Below are positions 8,984-16,929 of a DNA stretch of 64,000 nt, piece by piece. Source of the DNA: Clostridiales bacterium (GTDB taxonomy: Bacteria > Bacillota > Clostridia > Oscillospirales > Oscillospiraceae); the NCBI GenBank assembly GCA_902362775.1, contig CABIXV010000001.1:1-64000 (forward strand). Reading direction: 5' to 3'. Each line of letters opens with the position of its first letter. The stretch's first letter is position 1. The notes beneath the pieces were generated by a model that was given only the letters and a program-made list of their open reading frames with translations, was not told where the DNA came from and ran no database searches. Both the position numbers and the translations under genes were made by a program.

Positions 8984-10305
8984 ACACCAACAAGAATGTG
9001 AGCCCCAAGACCGCTGAAGCGGTGGAGAATCAGGAAGCTGCCGTTTCCCAGCCCGATATCCAGTCCCGCATGGAGGCGGGCAAGGTCGAGGTCATGAAGG
9101 TCGTGGGCGGCATACCCGGTGCGGAAAAGCTGGGCGAGCTGATCGAGCGGGGCAAGAAAAAAGGCAATCTTTCCTCCTCCGAGCTGATGGATGTGCTGGA
9201 GGATATGGACTTGGGCGCCGAGCAGATGGACAAGATCTACGACACGCTGGAAAACCTGGGTATTGACACTGTGGGCGAGGACTACATCCCCGACCTGCCC
9301 GATGACGTCGAGCCCACAATTGAAGCCATCGAGGATCTGCCCGAGGAGGAGATCGTAGACCCCAACTCCATGGCCGACTCCCTTGGCACCGACGATCCAG
9401 TGCGGATGTATCTGAAGGAGATTGGCAAGGTGAATCTGCTCACCTCCGACGAGGAGATCGAGCTGGCCCAGATCATGGAGGCGGGAAACGCGGCCTCTGA
9501 GCAACTGGCTGAGTTAGAGAAAGCTGGTGAGGATATCCCCGACGAGGTCCGGGTGGAGTTGACTCAGGCCATCAAGAAGGGGGAGCGGGCCAAGCAGCGG
9601 CTGGCTGAGGCCAACCTGCGTCTTGTGGTCTCTATCGCCAAGCGGTATGTGGGCCGTGGGATGCAATTCCTGGACCTGATTCAGGAGGGTAATCTGGGTC
9701 TTATCAAAGCTGTGGAGAAGTTTGACTTCACTAAGGGCTTCAAGTTCTCCACTTACGCCACCTGGTGGATCCGCCAGGCCATCACTCGTGCCATCGCCGA
9801 CCAGGCCCGGACCATCCGCATCCCGGTTCATATGGTGGAAACTATCAACAAGGTCATCCGGGTGTCCCGCCAGCTCCTCCAGGAACTGGGCCACGACCCC
9901 ACCCCTGAGGAGATCGCGGCTGAGATGAATATGCCTGTGGAGCGGGTGCGTGAGATCTTGAAAATCGCTCAGGAACCTGTCAGCCTGGAAACCCCCATTG
10001 GAGAGGAGGAGGACAGTCATCTGGGCGACTTCATCCCCGATGAGGACGCCTCCGAGCCCGCCGAGGCCGCCTCCTTCACCTTACTGAAGGAACAGCTGGT
10101 AGAGGTGCTGTCCACCCTCACCCCCCGGGAGGAAAAAGTGCTCAAACTGCGCTTCGGCATTGAAGATGGACGGACCCGCACGTTGGAGGAAGTCGGCAAG
10201 GAATTCAACGTCACCCGGGAGCGCATCCGCCAGATCGAGGCCAAGGCCCTCCGAAAGCTGCGCCATCCCAGCAGGAGCAAGAAGCTGAAGGACTTTTTAA
10301 ACTGA
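8980..10305 (+). CDS. rpoD: RNA polymerase primary sigma factor (SigA/RpoD)
   Basis: 441 residues. Region 1.1 spans residues ~40-90 with an acidic tail to 130. Region 1.2 begins at [11 protein letters not shown] (~138). Regions 2.1-2.4 are near 210-280 and include [17 protein letters not shown] and [13 protein letters not shown], which recognise the -10 element. Region 3 follows. Region 4 (377-440) has [14 protein letters not shown] and [20 protein letters not shown] for the -35 element. It directs house-keeping transcription, and the many TTGACA-17-TATAAT promoters in this window fit it. Compared with B. subtilis SigA it has a longer acidic N-terminal insertion, as in other clostridia. It overlaps dnaG by 4 bases and ends in a strong terminator. 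Confidence 0.97.
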   Translation: MNTNKNVSPKTAEAVENQEAAVSQPDIQSRMEAGKVEVMKVVGGIPGAEKLGELIERGKKKGNLSSSELMDVLEDMDLGAEQMDKIYDTLENLGIDTVGEDYIPDLPDDVEPTIEAIEDLPEEEIVDPNSMADSLGTDDPVRMYLKEIGKVNLLTSDEEIELAQIMEAGNAASEQLAELEKAGEDIPDEVRVELTQAIKKGERAKQRLAEANLRLVVSIAKRYVGRGMQFLDLIQEGNLGLIKAVEKFDFTKGFKFSTYATWWIRQAITRAIADQARTIRIPVHMVETINKVIRVSRQLLQELGHDPTPEEIAAEMNMPVERVREILKIAQEPVSLETPIGEEEDSHLGDFIPDEDASEPAEAASFTLLKEQLVEVLSTLTPREEKVLKLRFGIEDGRTRTLEEVGKEFNVTRERIRQIEAKALRKLRHPSRSKKLKDFLN

Positions 10306-10335
10306 CCGGTTTTCAGCGGTCCTTAAAACACCATC

Positions 10336-10378
10336 GGCGGGGCGCGTGAGTGGAGGCGCCCCGCCATTTCCTTTTTAC
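10336..10378 (+). terminator. Rho-independent terminator of dgt-dnaG-rpoD
   Basis: 10-bp GC stem (GGCGGGGCGC at 10336-10345, GCGCCCCGCC at 10356-10365) followed by a T-rich tract. Confidence 0.9.
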
Positions 10379-10407
10379 TTTTTGACTGATTATTTTCAAC
10401 TCTGTTA

Positions 10408-10465
10408 ATTTCGCTGTGCACTGAATGAAACAGAAAAATATGATAAAGTGAACAAAAAGTTAAAC
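10408..10465 (+). repeat. 58-bp AT-rich element, copy A
   Basis: This stretch matches 32683-32740 at 49 of 58 positions without gaps, including the identical core AAAATATGATAAAGT. Both copies lie directly upstream of an AT-rich accessory gene. TATGAT could be a -10 box, but no good -35 is placed 17 bases before it, so it may be a promoter with an activator or an insertion-associated repeat. Confidence 0.7.
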
Positions 10466-10484
10466 TGGAATTTGACGGGAGTTT

Positions 10485-10775
10485 ATGATGTCAAAATTAA
10501 GTGACTTAATCAATGCAGAAGATGGGTTTCTTGTAAGGTTAAGATGTGAAAACACCTTTGATGAAGAGAAATATTTAGATATTAAAAATGAAATTTTAAT
10601 TGAAACACCAAAATGGAAAACACAAGGGTTTGTTTTGAATTGTGATGTTGAAGCGTTAATTAGTCTGATTGACCAATTAGCAGGAGGGAGTCGCTTCTTT
10701 AACGAAGAAACAGAGATCAGGGTTGAGGACGCTTGTATGGAAATAGAAGAAATCATAAGCTGTTTAGAAAGCTAA
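10485..10775 (+). CDS. AT-rich orphan small acidic protein
   Basis: 96 residues (or 95 from the second ATG at 10488), with GGGAG just upstream. Base composition and codon use (AAT, TTA, GAA, ATT) are far more AT-rich than both neighbours, which suggests horizontal acquisition. The protein is acidic, has no membrane segment or signal peptide, and alternates strand-like and helix-like blocks (FLVRLRCEN, WKTQGFVLNCDVEALISLIDQL, EDACMEIEEIISCLES). I do not recognise the family. Size, acidity and solitary position resemble orphan immunity proteins of contact-dependent toxins, but there is no toxin gene here. It sits between the rpoD terminator and its own terminator. Confidence 0.7.
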   Translation: MMSKLSDLINAEDGFLVRLRCENTFDEEKYLDIKNEILIETPKWKTQGFVLNCDVEALISLIDQLAGGSRFFNEETEIRVEDACMEIEEIISCLES

Positions 10776-10809
10776 CTTCTAATTTATTGGGCTGTCCGCA
10801 TGAAGGCGC

Positions 10810-10846
10810 ACCTCCCTCCGCTATTTTGGCGAAGGGAGGTTGTTTT
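10810..10846 (+). terminator. Terminator-like hairpin of AT-rich cassette A
   Basis: ACCTCCCTCCGC ... GCGAAGGGAGGT followed by TGTTTT. Its sequence resembles the hairpin closing the second AT-rich cassette (33448-33488), including the shared GAAGGGAGG and TTTATCC. Confidence 0.65.
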
Positions 10847-10892
10847 ATCCTAAATCGGTCTAAAGGGTAAAACGGCGTCCCGATATCTGTGT

Positions 10893-10921
10893 TTGACAAA
10901 ACCTCCATTTCATTGTAAGAT
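10893..10921 (+). promoter_or_regulatory. SigA promoter of the structured RNA/Sel1 leader
   Basis: TTGACA (10893-10898), 17-base spacer, TAAGAT (10916-10921); predicted start about 10928. Confidence 0.75.
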
Positions 10922-10927
10922 TGGAAA

Positions 10928-11084
10928 AAGCGCTTTCGCCGCTCCGCTCCAAAGCTGGGATGAAGTGCACCGTCCCGCAGCCCCTCCCAGGTCCTCCTGG
11001 TGCTGGCAGCCGCGTTGAGCCAAGGCTCATTTCGATGATTGTGGTTCCATGAGGGCGCCCACAGGCGTCCTCATGGCTTTTTTT
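10928..11084 (+). ncRNA. Candidate ~157-nt structured RNA or terminating leader
   Basis: A near-consensus promoter upstream and an intrinsic terminator at the end bracket a GC-rich, non-coding ~157-base transcript. Local hairpins include GGGA...TCCC near 10963, CCAGG/CCTGG near 10990 and TGAGCC/GGCTCA near 11020. No start codon with a ribosome site is seen inside. It could be a small RNA or an attenuating leader for the Sel1 gene, which begins ~30 bases past the terminator. I checked by eye for SRP, 6S and common riboswitch cores and found no match. Confidence 0.5.
11047..11084 (+). terminator. Intrinsic terminator upstream of the Sel1 gene
   Basis: CCATGAGG (11047-11054) pairs with CCTCATGG (11069-11076), with an inner GGCGCC/AGGCGT stem, followed by seven T residues. 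Confidence 0.8.
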
Positions 11085-11115
11085 CACTAAAATCTTTCAT
11101 AGAGGGGGAATGGAA

Positions 11116-14100
11116 ATGATAGAAGAAAAAAATGAGGACCGGCAGTCCTTTGACCAGGATGCTGTCATGGTATACATAGATCCCCAGCTGATGCAGGGGC
11201 TAGCGGACGTAGCCGCCCAAAAGGCGGCCAACTTTCAGGAGCTGCTGTCTGCCGCCCAGGAGGGCGACTTAGAATCCGCCTATCAGGTGGCCCTCAGCTA
11301 CGCCAACGGCCGTGGCACCTCCAAGGATTCGGAGCTTGCCTTTCAGTGGTTCCAACGTGCCGCAGACGGTGACCACATCGCCGCCCAATACCAGTTGGGG
11401 GTGTGCTTCTTGCGGGGCATCGGAACGGAAGCGGATATCCCCAGGGGACTGGAGCTGATCACTTCTACCGCAGATCAGGACTACCTCCCTTCCGTCTGTG
11501 AACTTGGTCTGTGCTACGAGATGGGTACCGGGGTGGAGGAGAGCAAGGAGCGCGCCGCCGAGCTCTACCGTCAGGCCGCCCAGCAGGGGGACGCCAGGGC
11601 ACAGTGCAACCTGGGCTTCTTCTACTACCGGGGCATCGGCGTGGAGGAAAGCGACAGCGAGGCGGTCTACTGGTTCTCCCAGGCCGCTGAACAGGAGTAT
11701 CCAAGGGCCCAGTTCCTGCTGGGTGAATGCTATGACCTGGGCTTTGGTGTGGAGGCGGACATGGCCCATGCTGTGGAGCTGTATACCAAAGCTCACGATG
11801 GAGGGTATCCCCCCGCCACCTGCTCTCTTGGCCTGTGCTATGAGCTGGGCAAAGGCGTAGAGGAGGACAAGGAGCGCGCCGCGCGCCTCTATCTTCAGTC
11901 CGCCGAGGAGGAGGACCCCAGGGCACAATGCAATCTGGGCTTCTTCTACTACTGGGGCATCGGGGTAGAGAAGGACTTGGCACAAGCAGTCCTCTGGTTC
12001 TCCCGCTCCGCGGAGCAACAGTATCCCCGTGCCCAGTACCTGTTGGGACACTGTTACGAATTTGGCTATGGCGTTGAGAAGTCCTTGGAAAAGGCGGTGG
12101 CCCTCTATCAGGCCGCCCACCATCGTTCTTACAGTGACGGCACCTGTGCCCTTGGCCTATGTTACGAGCTGGGCACCGGCGTGGAACAGGACAAGGCCAA
12201 GGCGGTGGAGCTGTACCGCCAGGCCGCCCAGCAGGACAACGCCCGCGCCCAGTGCAACCTGGGCTTCTGCTACTACCAGGGCATCGGCGTAGAAACGGAC
12301 GACAAAACAGCGGTGGAGTGGTTCCAAAAGGCCGCCGATCAGGAGTATCCGCGGGCAATGATGCTGCTGGGTGAGTGCTATGAGAATGGCTATGGAATAG
12401 ATAGGGATGCCGCGAAAGCGGTGGCGCTGTATACCAAGGCCCATGAGGCCGGACACCCTCCCGCCACCTGTTCCCTGGGCCTGTGCTACGAGGTGGGGAC
12501 AGGCGTTGAGGTGGACAAGGCCAAGGCCGTCCGGCTCTATCGCCAGGCCGCCGAGGAGGAGGACGCCCGCGCCCAGTGCAACCTGGGCTTCTGCTACTAC
12601 CGGGGCATCGGCGTAGAGGCGGACGACAAGCAGGCGGCGGAGTGGTTCCAAAAGGCCGCCGACCAGAACTACCGCCGGGCCATCTACCTGCTGGGCGAGT
12701 GCTATGAGTACGGCTATGGTCTGGAGAAGGACGTGAAGCGGGCCATAGAGCTATACACCAAGGCCCACGAGGCCGGCTATCCCCCCGCCGCCTGCTCCCT
12801 GGGCCTGTGCTATGAGATAGGGACAGGCGTGGAGATAGACAAGGTCAAGGCGGTAGAGCTCTACCGTCAGGCCGCCCAGCAGGGGGACGCCAGGGCACAG
12901 TGCAACCTGGGCTTCTGCTATTACCAGGGCATCGGCGTGGAGGCGGACGACAAGCAGGCAGCGGAGTGGTTCCAGAAGGCCGCCGACCAGGACTACCTCC
13001 GGGCCGTCTACCTGCTGGGAGAGTGTTATGAGTACGGCTATGGCCTGGACAGGGACGAGCGGCAGGCCGTAGCGCTGTACACCAGGGCACAGCAGGCGGG
13101 CTATCCCTCCGCCGCCTGTTCCCTGGGCCTGTGCTACGAGCTGGGCACCGGCGTGGAGATGGATAAGGTCAAGGCTGTCCAGCTCTACCGCCAGGCCGCT
13201 GAACAGGGGGACGCCAGAGCACAGTGCAACCTGGGCTTCTGCTATTATCAAGGCATTGGCATAGAGATGGACGACAGCCAGGCTGTTGTATGGTTCCAGA
13301 AGGCTGCCGAGCAAAATTACCTTCGGGCGGTCATGCTGTTAGGAGAGTGCCGGGAAAACGGCTATGGTATCGAACGGGACATGGCCCAGGCTGTGGAGCT
13401 GTATACCAAGGCTCATGAGGGAGGCTATCCTCCAGCCACCTGCTCTCTGGGCCTGTGCTATGAGATGGGCCGGGGCGTGGAGCAGGACAAGGCCAAAGCC
13501 GCCCAGCTCTACCGCCAGGCCGCTGACCGCGGAGATGCCAGGGCACAGTGTAATCTGGGCTTCTTCTACTACCATGGCATCTCCGTGTCGGTCGATGACA
13601 GCCAGGCCGCCCAGTGGTTCCAAAAGGCCGCCGACCAGGACTACCCAAGAGCCCAAATGCTGCTAGGCGAGTGCTATGAAAATGGCTACGGGGTAGAGCG
13701 GGATATTACCAAGGCGGTGGAGCTGTATACCAGCGCCCATGAGCGAGGAAACGCAGCCGCCACCTGTTCTCTTGGCCTGTGTTACGAATTAGGCCGAGGC
13801 GTAGAGGAGGACAAGGGAAGGGCCGCCCAGCTCTACCGCCAGGCCGCCGACCACGGCAACGCGCGGGCCCAGTGCAACCTGGGCTTCTTCTACTACCACG
13901 GCATCTCTGTCAAGCAGGATTATACCAAGGCCGCGGAGCTGTTTCAACAGGCCGCAGACCAGGACAACGCTAGGGCCCAGTATCTGTTGGGCCAGTGCTA
14001 CGAGCACGGTCAGGGCGTGGCCAAGGACTTGTCCCGGGCCATGGAGCTGTATCACCAGGCTGCGGACGGTGGAAGTAAGGACGCCAAGGAGCGGCTGGAA

Positions 14101-14193
14101 AAAGGCCACTCTGCCAAGGGGACCTCTGGACAGGAGGCTCCTAAACAGGAGAAGGGCCTATTGAAAAAGGCCCTAAAGCTGTTCAAAAAATGA
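11116..14193 (+). CDS. Sel1-repeat (TPR-like) scaffold protein, 26 repeats
   Basis: 1025 residues. ATG 11116 has GGGGG 7 bases before it; ATG 11110 in the same frame sits too close to that site. After a ~50-residue head come 26 Sel1-type repeats of ~36 residues, each a helix pair with LGxCYExGxGV and AxxLYxxAA signatures. After two degenerate units the repeats run in eight three-repeat blocks (LGLCYE, QCNLGF and LLGECY types), giving a 108-residue (324-base) higher-order period. The tail is Lys-rich. There is no signal peptide or membrane segment, so it is a cytoplasmic solenoid likely to bind other proteins. Sel1 proteins act in signalling, secretion and host-protein recognition. No partner gene is adjacent, and the block-wise similarity suggests growth by recent in-frame duplication. 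Confidence 0.93.
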   Translation: MIEEKNEDRQSFDQDAVMVYIDPQLMQGLADVAAQKAANFQELLSAAQEGDLESAYQVALSYANGRGTSKDSELAFQWFQRAADGDHIAAQYQLGVCFLRGIGTEADIPRGLELITSTADQDYLPSVCELGLCYEMGTGVEESKERAAELYRQAAQQGDARAQCNLGFFYYRGIGVEESDSEAVYWFSQAAEQEYPRAQFLLGECYDLGFGVEADMAHAVELYTKAHDGGYPPATCSLGLCYELGKGVEEDKERAARLYLQSAEEEDPRAQCNLGFFYYWGIGVEKDLAQAVLWFSRSAEQQYPRAQYLLGHCYEFGYGVEKSLEKAVALYQAAHHRSYSDGTCALGLCYELGTGVEQDKAKAVELYRQAAQQDNARAQCNLGFCYYQGIGVETDDKTAVEWFQKAADQEYPRAMMLLGECYENGYGIDRDAAKAVALYTKAHEAGHPPATCSLGLCYEVGTGVEVDKAKAVRLYRQAAEEEDARAQCNLGFCYYRGIGVEADDKQAAEWFQKAADQNYRRAIYLLGECYEYGYGLEKDVKRAIELYTKAHEAGYPPAACSLGLCYEIGTGVEIDKVKAVELYRQAAQQGDARAQCNLGFCYYQGIGVEADDKQAAEWFQKAADQDYLRAVYLLGECYEYGYGLDRDERQAVALYTRAQQAGYPSAACSLGLCYELGTGVEMDKVKAVQLYRQAAEQGDARAQCNLGFCYYQGIGIEMDDSQAVVWFQKAAEQNYLRAVMLLGECRENGYGIERDMAQAVELYTKAHEGGYPPATCSLGLCYEMGRGVEQDKAKAAQLYRQAADRGDARAQCNLGFFYYHGISVSVDDSQAAQWFQKAADQDYPRAQMLLGECYENGYGVERDITKAVELYTSAHERGNAAATCSLGLCYELGRGVEEDKGRAAQLYRQAADHGNARAQCNLGFFYYHGISVKQDYTKAAELFQQAADQDNARAQYLLGQCYEHGQGVAKDLSRAMELYHQAADGGSKDAKERLEKGHSAKGTSGQEAPKQEKGLLKKALKLFKK

Positions 14194-14229
14194 GCTTCCA
14201 TTTTTTCATCGGAATTGGAAACAATAGAA

Positions 14230-14257
14230 AAACGAGGCAGCTCTCGCTGCCTCGTTT
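14230..14257. terminator. Bidirectional terminator between the Sel1 gene and rnc
   Basis: 12-bp perfect stem AAACGAGGCAGC, TCTC loop, GCTGCCTCGTTT, with T-runs on both sides, placed between convergent stop codons. Confidence 0.85.
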
Positions 14258-14258
14258 C

Positions 14259-14933
14259 TCATTCTTTTTTTAAGGCCTGGATGGCGGCGTGGGCCGCCAT
14301 CTGCTCTGCCTCTTTCTTGCTCCGGCCGGTGCCGGCGCCCAGAGGGGCGCCGTTCAGATCCACCTCCACGAAGAACCGCTTGTCATGGTCAGGGCCCTCC
14401 TGGCCGGTCAGCCGATACTGTAGGACCTGTCCACTCTCCCGCTGGACCAGCTCCTGGAGGGCGGTCTTGTAGTCCCTGGGCTTGGTCAGCCCGGCCACCT
14501 CCCGGCTTAGGATATACTTTTGGATGATCTTACGGGCCGATCCGATGCCTCCGTCCAAATAGACGGCGGCCAGCACCGCCTCCACAGCGTCGGCCTGGAT
14601 AGACGGCCGGCGGCGGCCTCCGCCGCTCTCCTCCCCCCGACCCAGGCGGAGATACTCCCCCAGGCCCAACTCCTGTGCTACCTCTACCAGGCTCTCCTCG
14701 CATACCAGGGCGGCCCGTGTCCGGGTCAGCTCCCCTTCCGGCAGGTCCGGGTGGTTGCGGTACAGGTGGTCAGCCACCACCATCCCCAGGATGGAATCCC
14801 CCAAAAACTCCAGCCGCTCGTTGCTCTGGAGCTTTCCCCGGCTCTCATTGGCGCAGGAGCTGTGGGTCAGGGCGTTGTCCAGCAGTCCCCGGTCCTGAAA
14901 GGTATAGCCCAGCTTTTCCTCCAAACTTTTCAT
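14259..14933 (-). CDS. rnc: Ribonuclease III
   Basis: 224 residues. ATG 14933 is chosen over the upstream TTG because GAAGGAG lies 6 bases before it. The catalytic signature NERLEFLGDSILG (38-50) and DAVEAVLAAVYLDGG (~115) carry the acidic metal ligands, and a C-terminal double-stranded RNA-binding domain ends with KKEAEQMAAHAAIQAL. It cleaves double-stranded RNA in rRNA maturation and mRNA turnover. It follows acpP and plsX on the same strand, a very common Firmicute order, though a hairpin separates it from acpP. Confidence 0.97.
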   Translation of the reverse strand: MKSLEEKLGYTFQDRGLLDNALTHSSCANESRGKLQSNERLEFLGDSILGMVVADHLYRNHPDLPEGELTRTRAALVCEESLVEVAQELGLGEYLRLGRGEESGGGRRRPSIQADAVEAVLAAVYLDGGIGSARKIIQKYILSREVAGLTKPRDYKTALQELVQRESGQVLQYRLTGQEGPDHDKRFFVEVDLNGAPLGAGTGRSKKEAEQMAAHAAIQALKKE

Positions 14934-14979
14934 TCCAAACTCCTTCAAGGGGTCAGTCTTTCTGGCCCGTTACAAGGCA

Positions 14980-15002
14980 AAACTCCGCCTTCGGCGGAGT
15001 TT
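14980..15002 (-). terminator. Hairpin between acpP and rnc
   Basis: AAACTCCGCC, TTC loop, GGCGGAGTTT: a 10-bp perfect stem; on the minus strand it is followed by TTGCC rather than a long U-run, so read-through into rnc is likely. Confidence 0.6.
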
Positions 15003-15015
15003 CGCGTTTTCTCGA

Positions 15016-15249
15016 TCAGTCGACCTTGTTCTGCAGGAACCGAACCAGATCTCCAACCGTGGTGATGGAGGCAGCTTCCTCCTCCCCCAGCTCGTCGATG
15101 CCGAATTCTTCCTCCATGGCCATGGACAGATCCACGATATCTACCGAATCAGCGTTCAAATCGTCGGCAAAAGAGGTCTCCATCGTGATAGTGTCCGCAT
15201 CCACATTGAATTGCTCCGCAATGAGCGCGCACAGTTTTTCAAAGATCAT
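15016..15249 (-). CDS. acpP: Acyl carrier protein
   Basis: 77 residues, AAGGAG upstream of the ATG. The DSVDIVDL motif holds Ser35, which receives the 4'-phosphopantetheine arm. The protein is strongly acidic with the four-helix ACP pattern. It carries growing acyl chains for fatty acid synthesis and for PlsX. It lies between plsX and rnc, which supports the house-keeping ACP assignment over a polyketide or lipoteichoic-acid carrier. Confidence 0.96.
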   Translation of the reverse strand: MIFEKLCALIAEQFNVDADTITMETSFADDLNADSVDIVDLSMAMEEEFGIDELGEEEAASITTVGDLVRFLQNKVD

Positions 15250-15360
15250 ATCTCGGTGCTCCTTTTGTTCGTGCCCCAGGCACTTTTTCTGTCCTTACTA
15301 TATGCAGAAACTTCCTTACTGTCAATAGGGTTTTCCCATTTTGTGCGTCTTTGTGTAAAA

Positions 15361-16401
15361 TCATTCTTCTCCGTGGACCGCCGGCGCCTCCAGACGCATC
15401 ACATCCACGTTGGCGGAAATGTTGTCTACGATGCCGGAGGATACGCACTGCCGGGCCTGGCGGACGGCGTTTTTAATGGCGTAGGCGTCGGAGGAGCCGT
15501 GGGCCTTGATAACGGGCCGGGAGATGCCCAGCAGGGCGGTGCCCCCTACCTCGTCGGAGCTCATAATCTTCTTAAACTCCTTCAGCCCTCCGGAGACCAA
15601 CAGGGCAGCCAGCTTGGTGGCCAGGTTCTTCTTAAACATCCGCTTCATCTCCCTGGCCAGGAACAGGCCGGTGCCCTCCATGGTCTTGAGGAAGATGTTG
15701 CCCGAATAGCCGTCGGACACGATGACATCCACCGCGCCCTCCACTGCCTCCCGAGCCTCCACATTGCCTACGAAGTTGATGCGGCCGGCCTTGGACGCCT
15801 CCTCCAGCATGGGATAGACCGTGGTTTGAAGGGAGGTGCCCTTTGAGGGCTCCGCCCCGATGTTCAGCAGACCCACTTTGGGCTCTGGACGGCCTAGCAC
15901 ATGCTCGGCGTAATAGGAGCCCATGTAGGCGAACTGGAGCAGGTACTCCGGGGGACACTCGGCGTTGGCCCCACAGTCGATAAGGACAGCTCCCCCGTTT
16001 CCGGTGGGTACCACGGGAGCTAGGGCCGCCCGGCGGATACCCTTGATGCGCTTGACCACCAAAGTGGCTCCGGCCAGCAGGGCGCCGGTGGAGCCGGCGG
16101 ACACGAAGGCGTCTCCTTCTCCGTTTTTCAGCAGGTTCAGCCCCTGGGTCAGAGAGGAGTCCTTCTTCTCCCGGAAGGCGGTGGCCGGGTTGTCGCACAT
16201 CTCCACCACCTCGCTGGCGTGGGCGATCTCCACCCCGGCGGGCAGGTCCTTGATCCCGCTCTCCTCCATCACCTTCAGAATCTCCTCCCCGCGGCCCACC
16301 AGGATAATATCCACGCCGTATTCCTGGTTGGCCTGGATGGCGCCCAGCACAGGGGCCTTGGGGGCGTTGTCGCCGCCCATGGCGTCTACGATGATCTTCA
16401 T
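15361..16401 (-). CDS. plsX: Phosphate acyltransferase
   Basis: 346 residues. ATG 16401 follows AGAAGG; the frame is open further upstream but begins MKIIVDAMGGDNAPKAP here, the canonical PlsX N-terminus. It converts acyl-ACP and phosphate to acyl-phosphate, the donor for PlsY in phospholipid synthesis. Family motifs include CDNPATAFREKKDSSL, GDAFVSAGSTGALLAG and VSDGYSGNIFLKTMEG. The start overlaps the stop of the upstream XRE regulator gene (ATGA), so the two are translationally coupled. Acyl carrier protein is the next gene. Confidence 0.96.
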   Translation of the reverse strand: MKIIVDAMGGDNAPKAPVLGAIQANQEYGVDIILVGRGEEILKVMEESGIKDLPAGVEIAHASEVVEMCDNPATAFREKKDSSLTQGLNLLKNGEGDAFVSAGSTGALLAGATLVVKRIKGIRRAALAPVVPTGNGGAVLIDCGANAECPPEYLLQFAYMGSYYAEHVLGRPEPKVGLLNIGAEPSKGTSLQTTVYPMLEEASKAGRINFVGNVEAREAVEGAVDVIVSDGYSGNIFLKTMEGTGLFLAREMKRMFKKNLATKLAALLVSGGLKEFKKIMSSDEVGGTALLGISRPVIKAHGSSDAYAIKNAVRQARQCVSSGIVDNISANVDVMRLEAPAVHGEE

Positions 16402-16652
16402 ACAGTACCTTCTTTCTTTTCCGGGTCCAGTGATCTGGCCTCGTCGGTAAGGCCCGGCAGATAGTCCGCGGACACATTGTAATGCCTGCAAATGGCGGCC
16501 AGTTTGTCAAAGGAGGTCGCCTTACGGCCATTTTCTATATCGCTGATGGAAGCCTGTGTCGCTCCGATTGCCTCTGCCAGATCCTTTTGCTGTTCTCCAC
16601 GGCCTTTTCTCAGCTTCTTCACTCTTATGCAAAAAATGTCCTTATGAAGCAT
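16398..16652 (-). CDS. XRE-family HTH regulator coupled to plsX
   Basis: 84 residues. ATG 16652 is preferred because GGGGAG lies just upstream; a TTG 18 bases earlier is possible. A Cro/CI-type helix-turn-helix covers residues ~10-65 (QQKDLAEAIGATQASISDIENGRK, then FDKLAAICRHYNVSADYLPGL). No effector domain remains. Its TGA overlaps the plsX start, so regulator and plsX are made together. In Bacillus the plsX operon is run by FapR, a DeoR-type protein with a malonyl-CoA domain. Here this small XRE protein occupies the corresponding place and may control the lipid genes or itself; that is inference from position. Confidence 0.9.
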   Translation of the reverse strand: MLHKDIFCIRVKKLRKGRGEQQKDLAEAIGATQASISDIENGRKATSFDKLAAICRHYNVSADYLPGLTDEARSLDPEKKEGTV

Positions 16653-16725
16653 GGGCTCCCCACTTGGCAAAATATATCTTTTAGCATTATTATATTTCTA
16701 TCAGCATTTTAATGGCGGCATCATT

Positions 16726-16929
16726 ATGAATCAATACTTGGAGAATCTCTATAATTGGGAAACTGACCAAGCCCATCTGGATTTCGGCCGCGACGGGGAG
16801 TATCAGTCCTCCCTCGCCCAAGCGGAAACACTTTGGCCGTCCGCCGGGTATGACGCAGCCTTCGATGGGCGGCGAGACGAGCCCCTTCGGTGCGCTGATC
16901 GCTTGCAGGACAAGCGGTCACGGCTCTAA
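16726..16929 (+). CDS. Possible small protein (DUF6809-like N-terminus)
   Basis: 67 codons from ATG 16726. The start MNQYLENLYNWETDQ and the helical stretch resemble the short orphan proteins of gut clostridia grouped as DUF6809, from memory. The ribosome site is weak (GGCGG) and the end overlaps the convergent trmFO stop by 12 bases. It is upstream of and divergent from the XRE gene. It may be a real small gene, a truncated copy or chance. Confidence 0.35.
   Translation: MNQYLENLYNWETDQAHLDFGRDGEYQSSLAQAETLWPSAGYDAAFDGRRDEPLRCADRLQDKRSRL

Noticed and set aside
10928..11084. SRP or 6S RNA
   Set aside because: The GGAA tetraloop with its conserved flanks (SRP) and the closed 5'/3' stem of 6S RNA are absent.
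11116..14193. Repeats here considered as a CRISPR or satellite array
   Set aside because: The periodicity is a coding Sel1 repeat (36 residues) in one uninterrupted frame.
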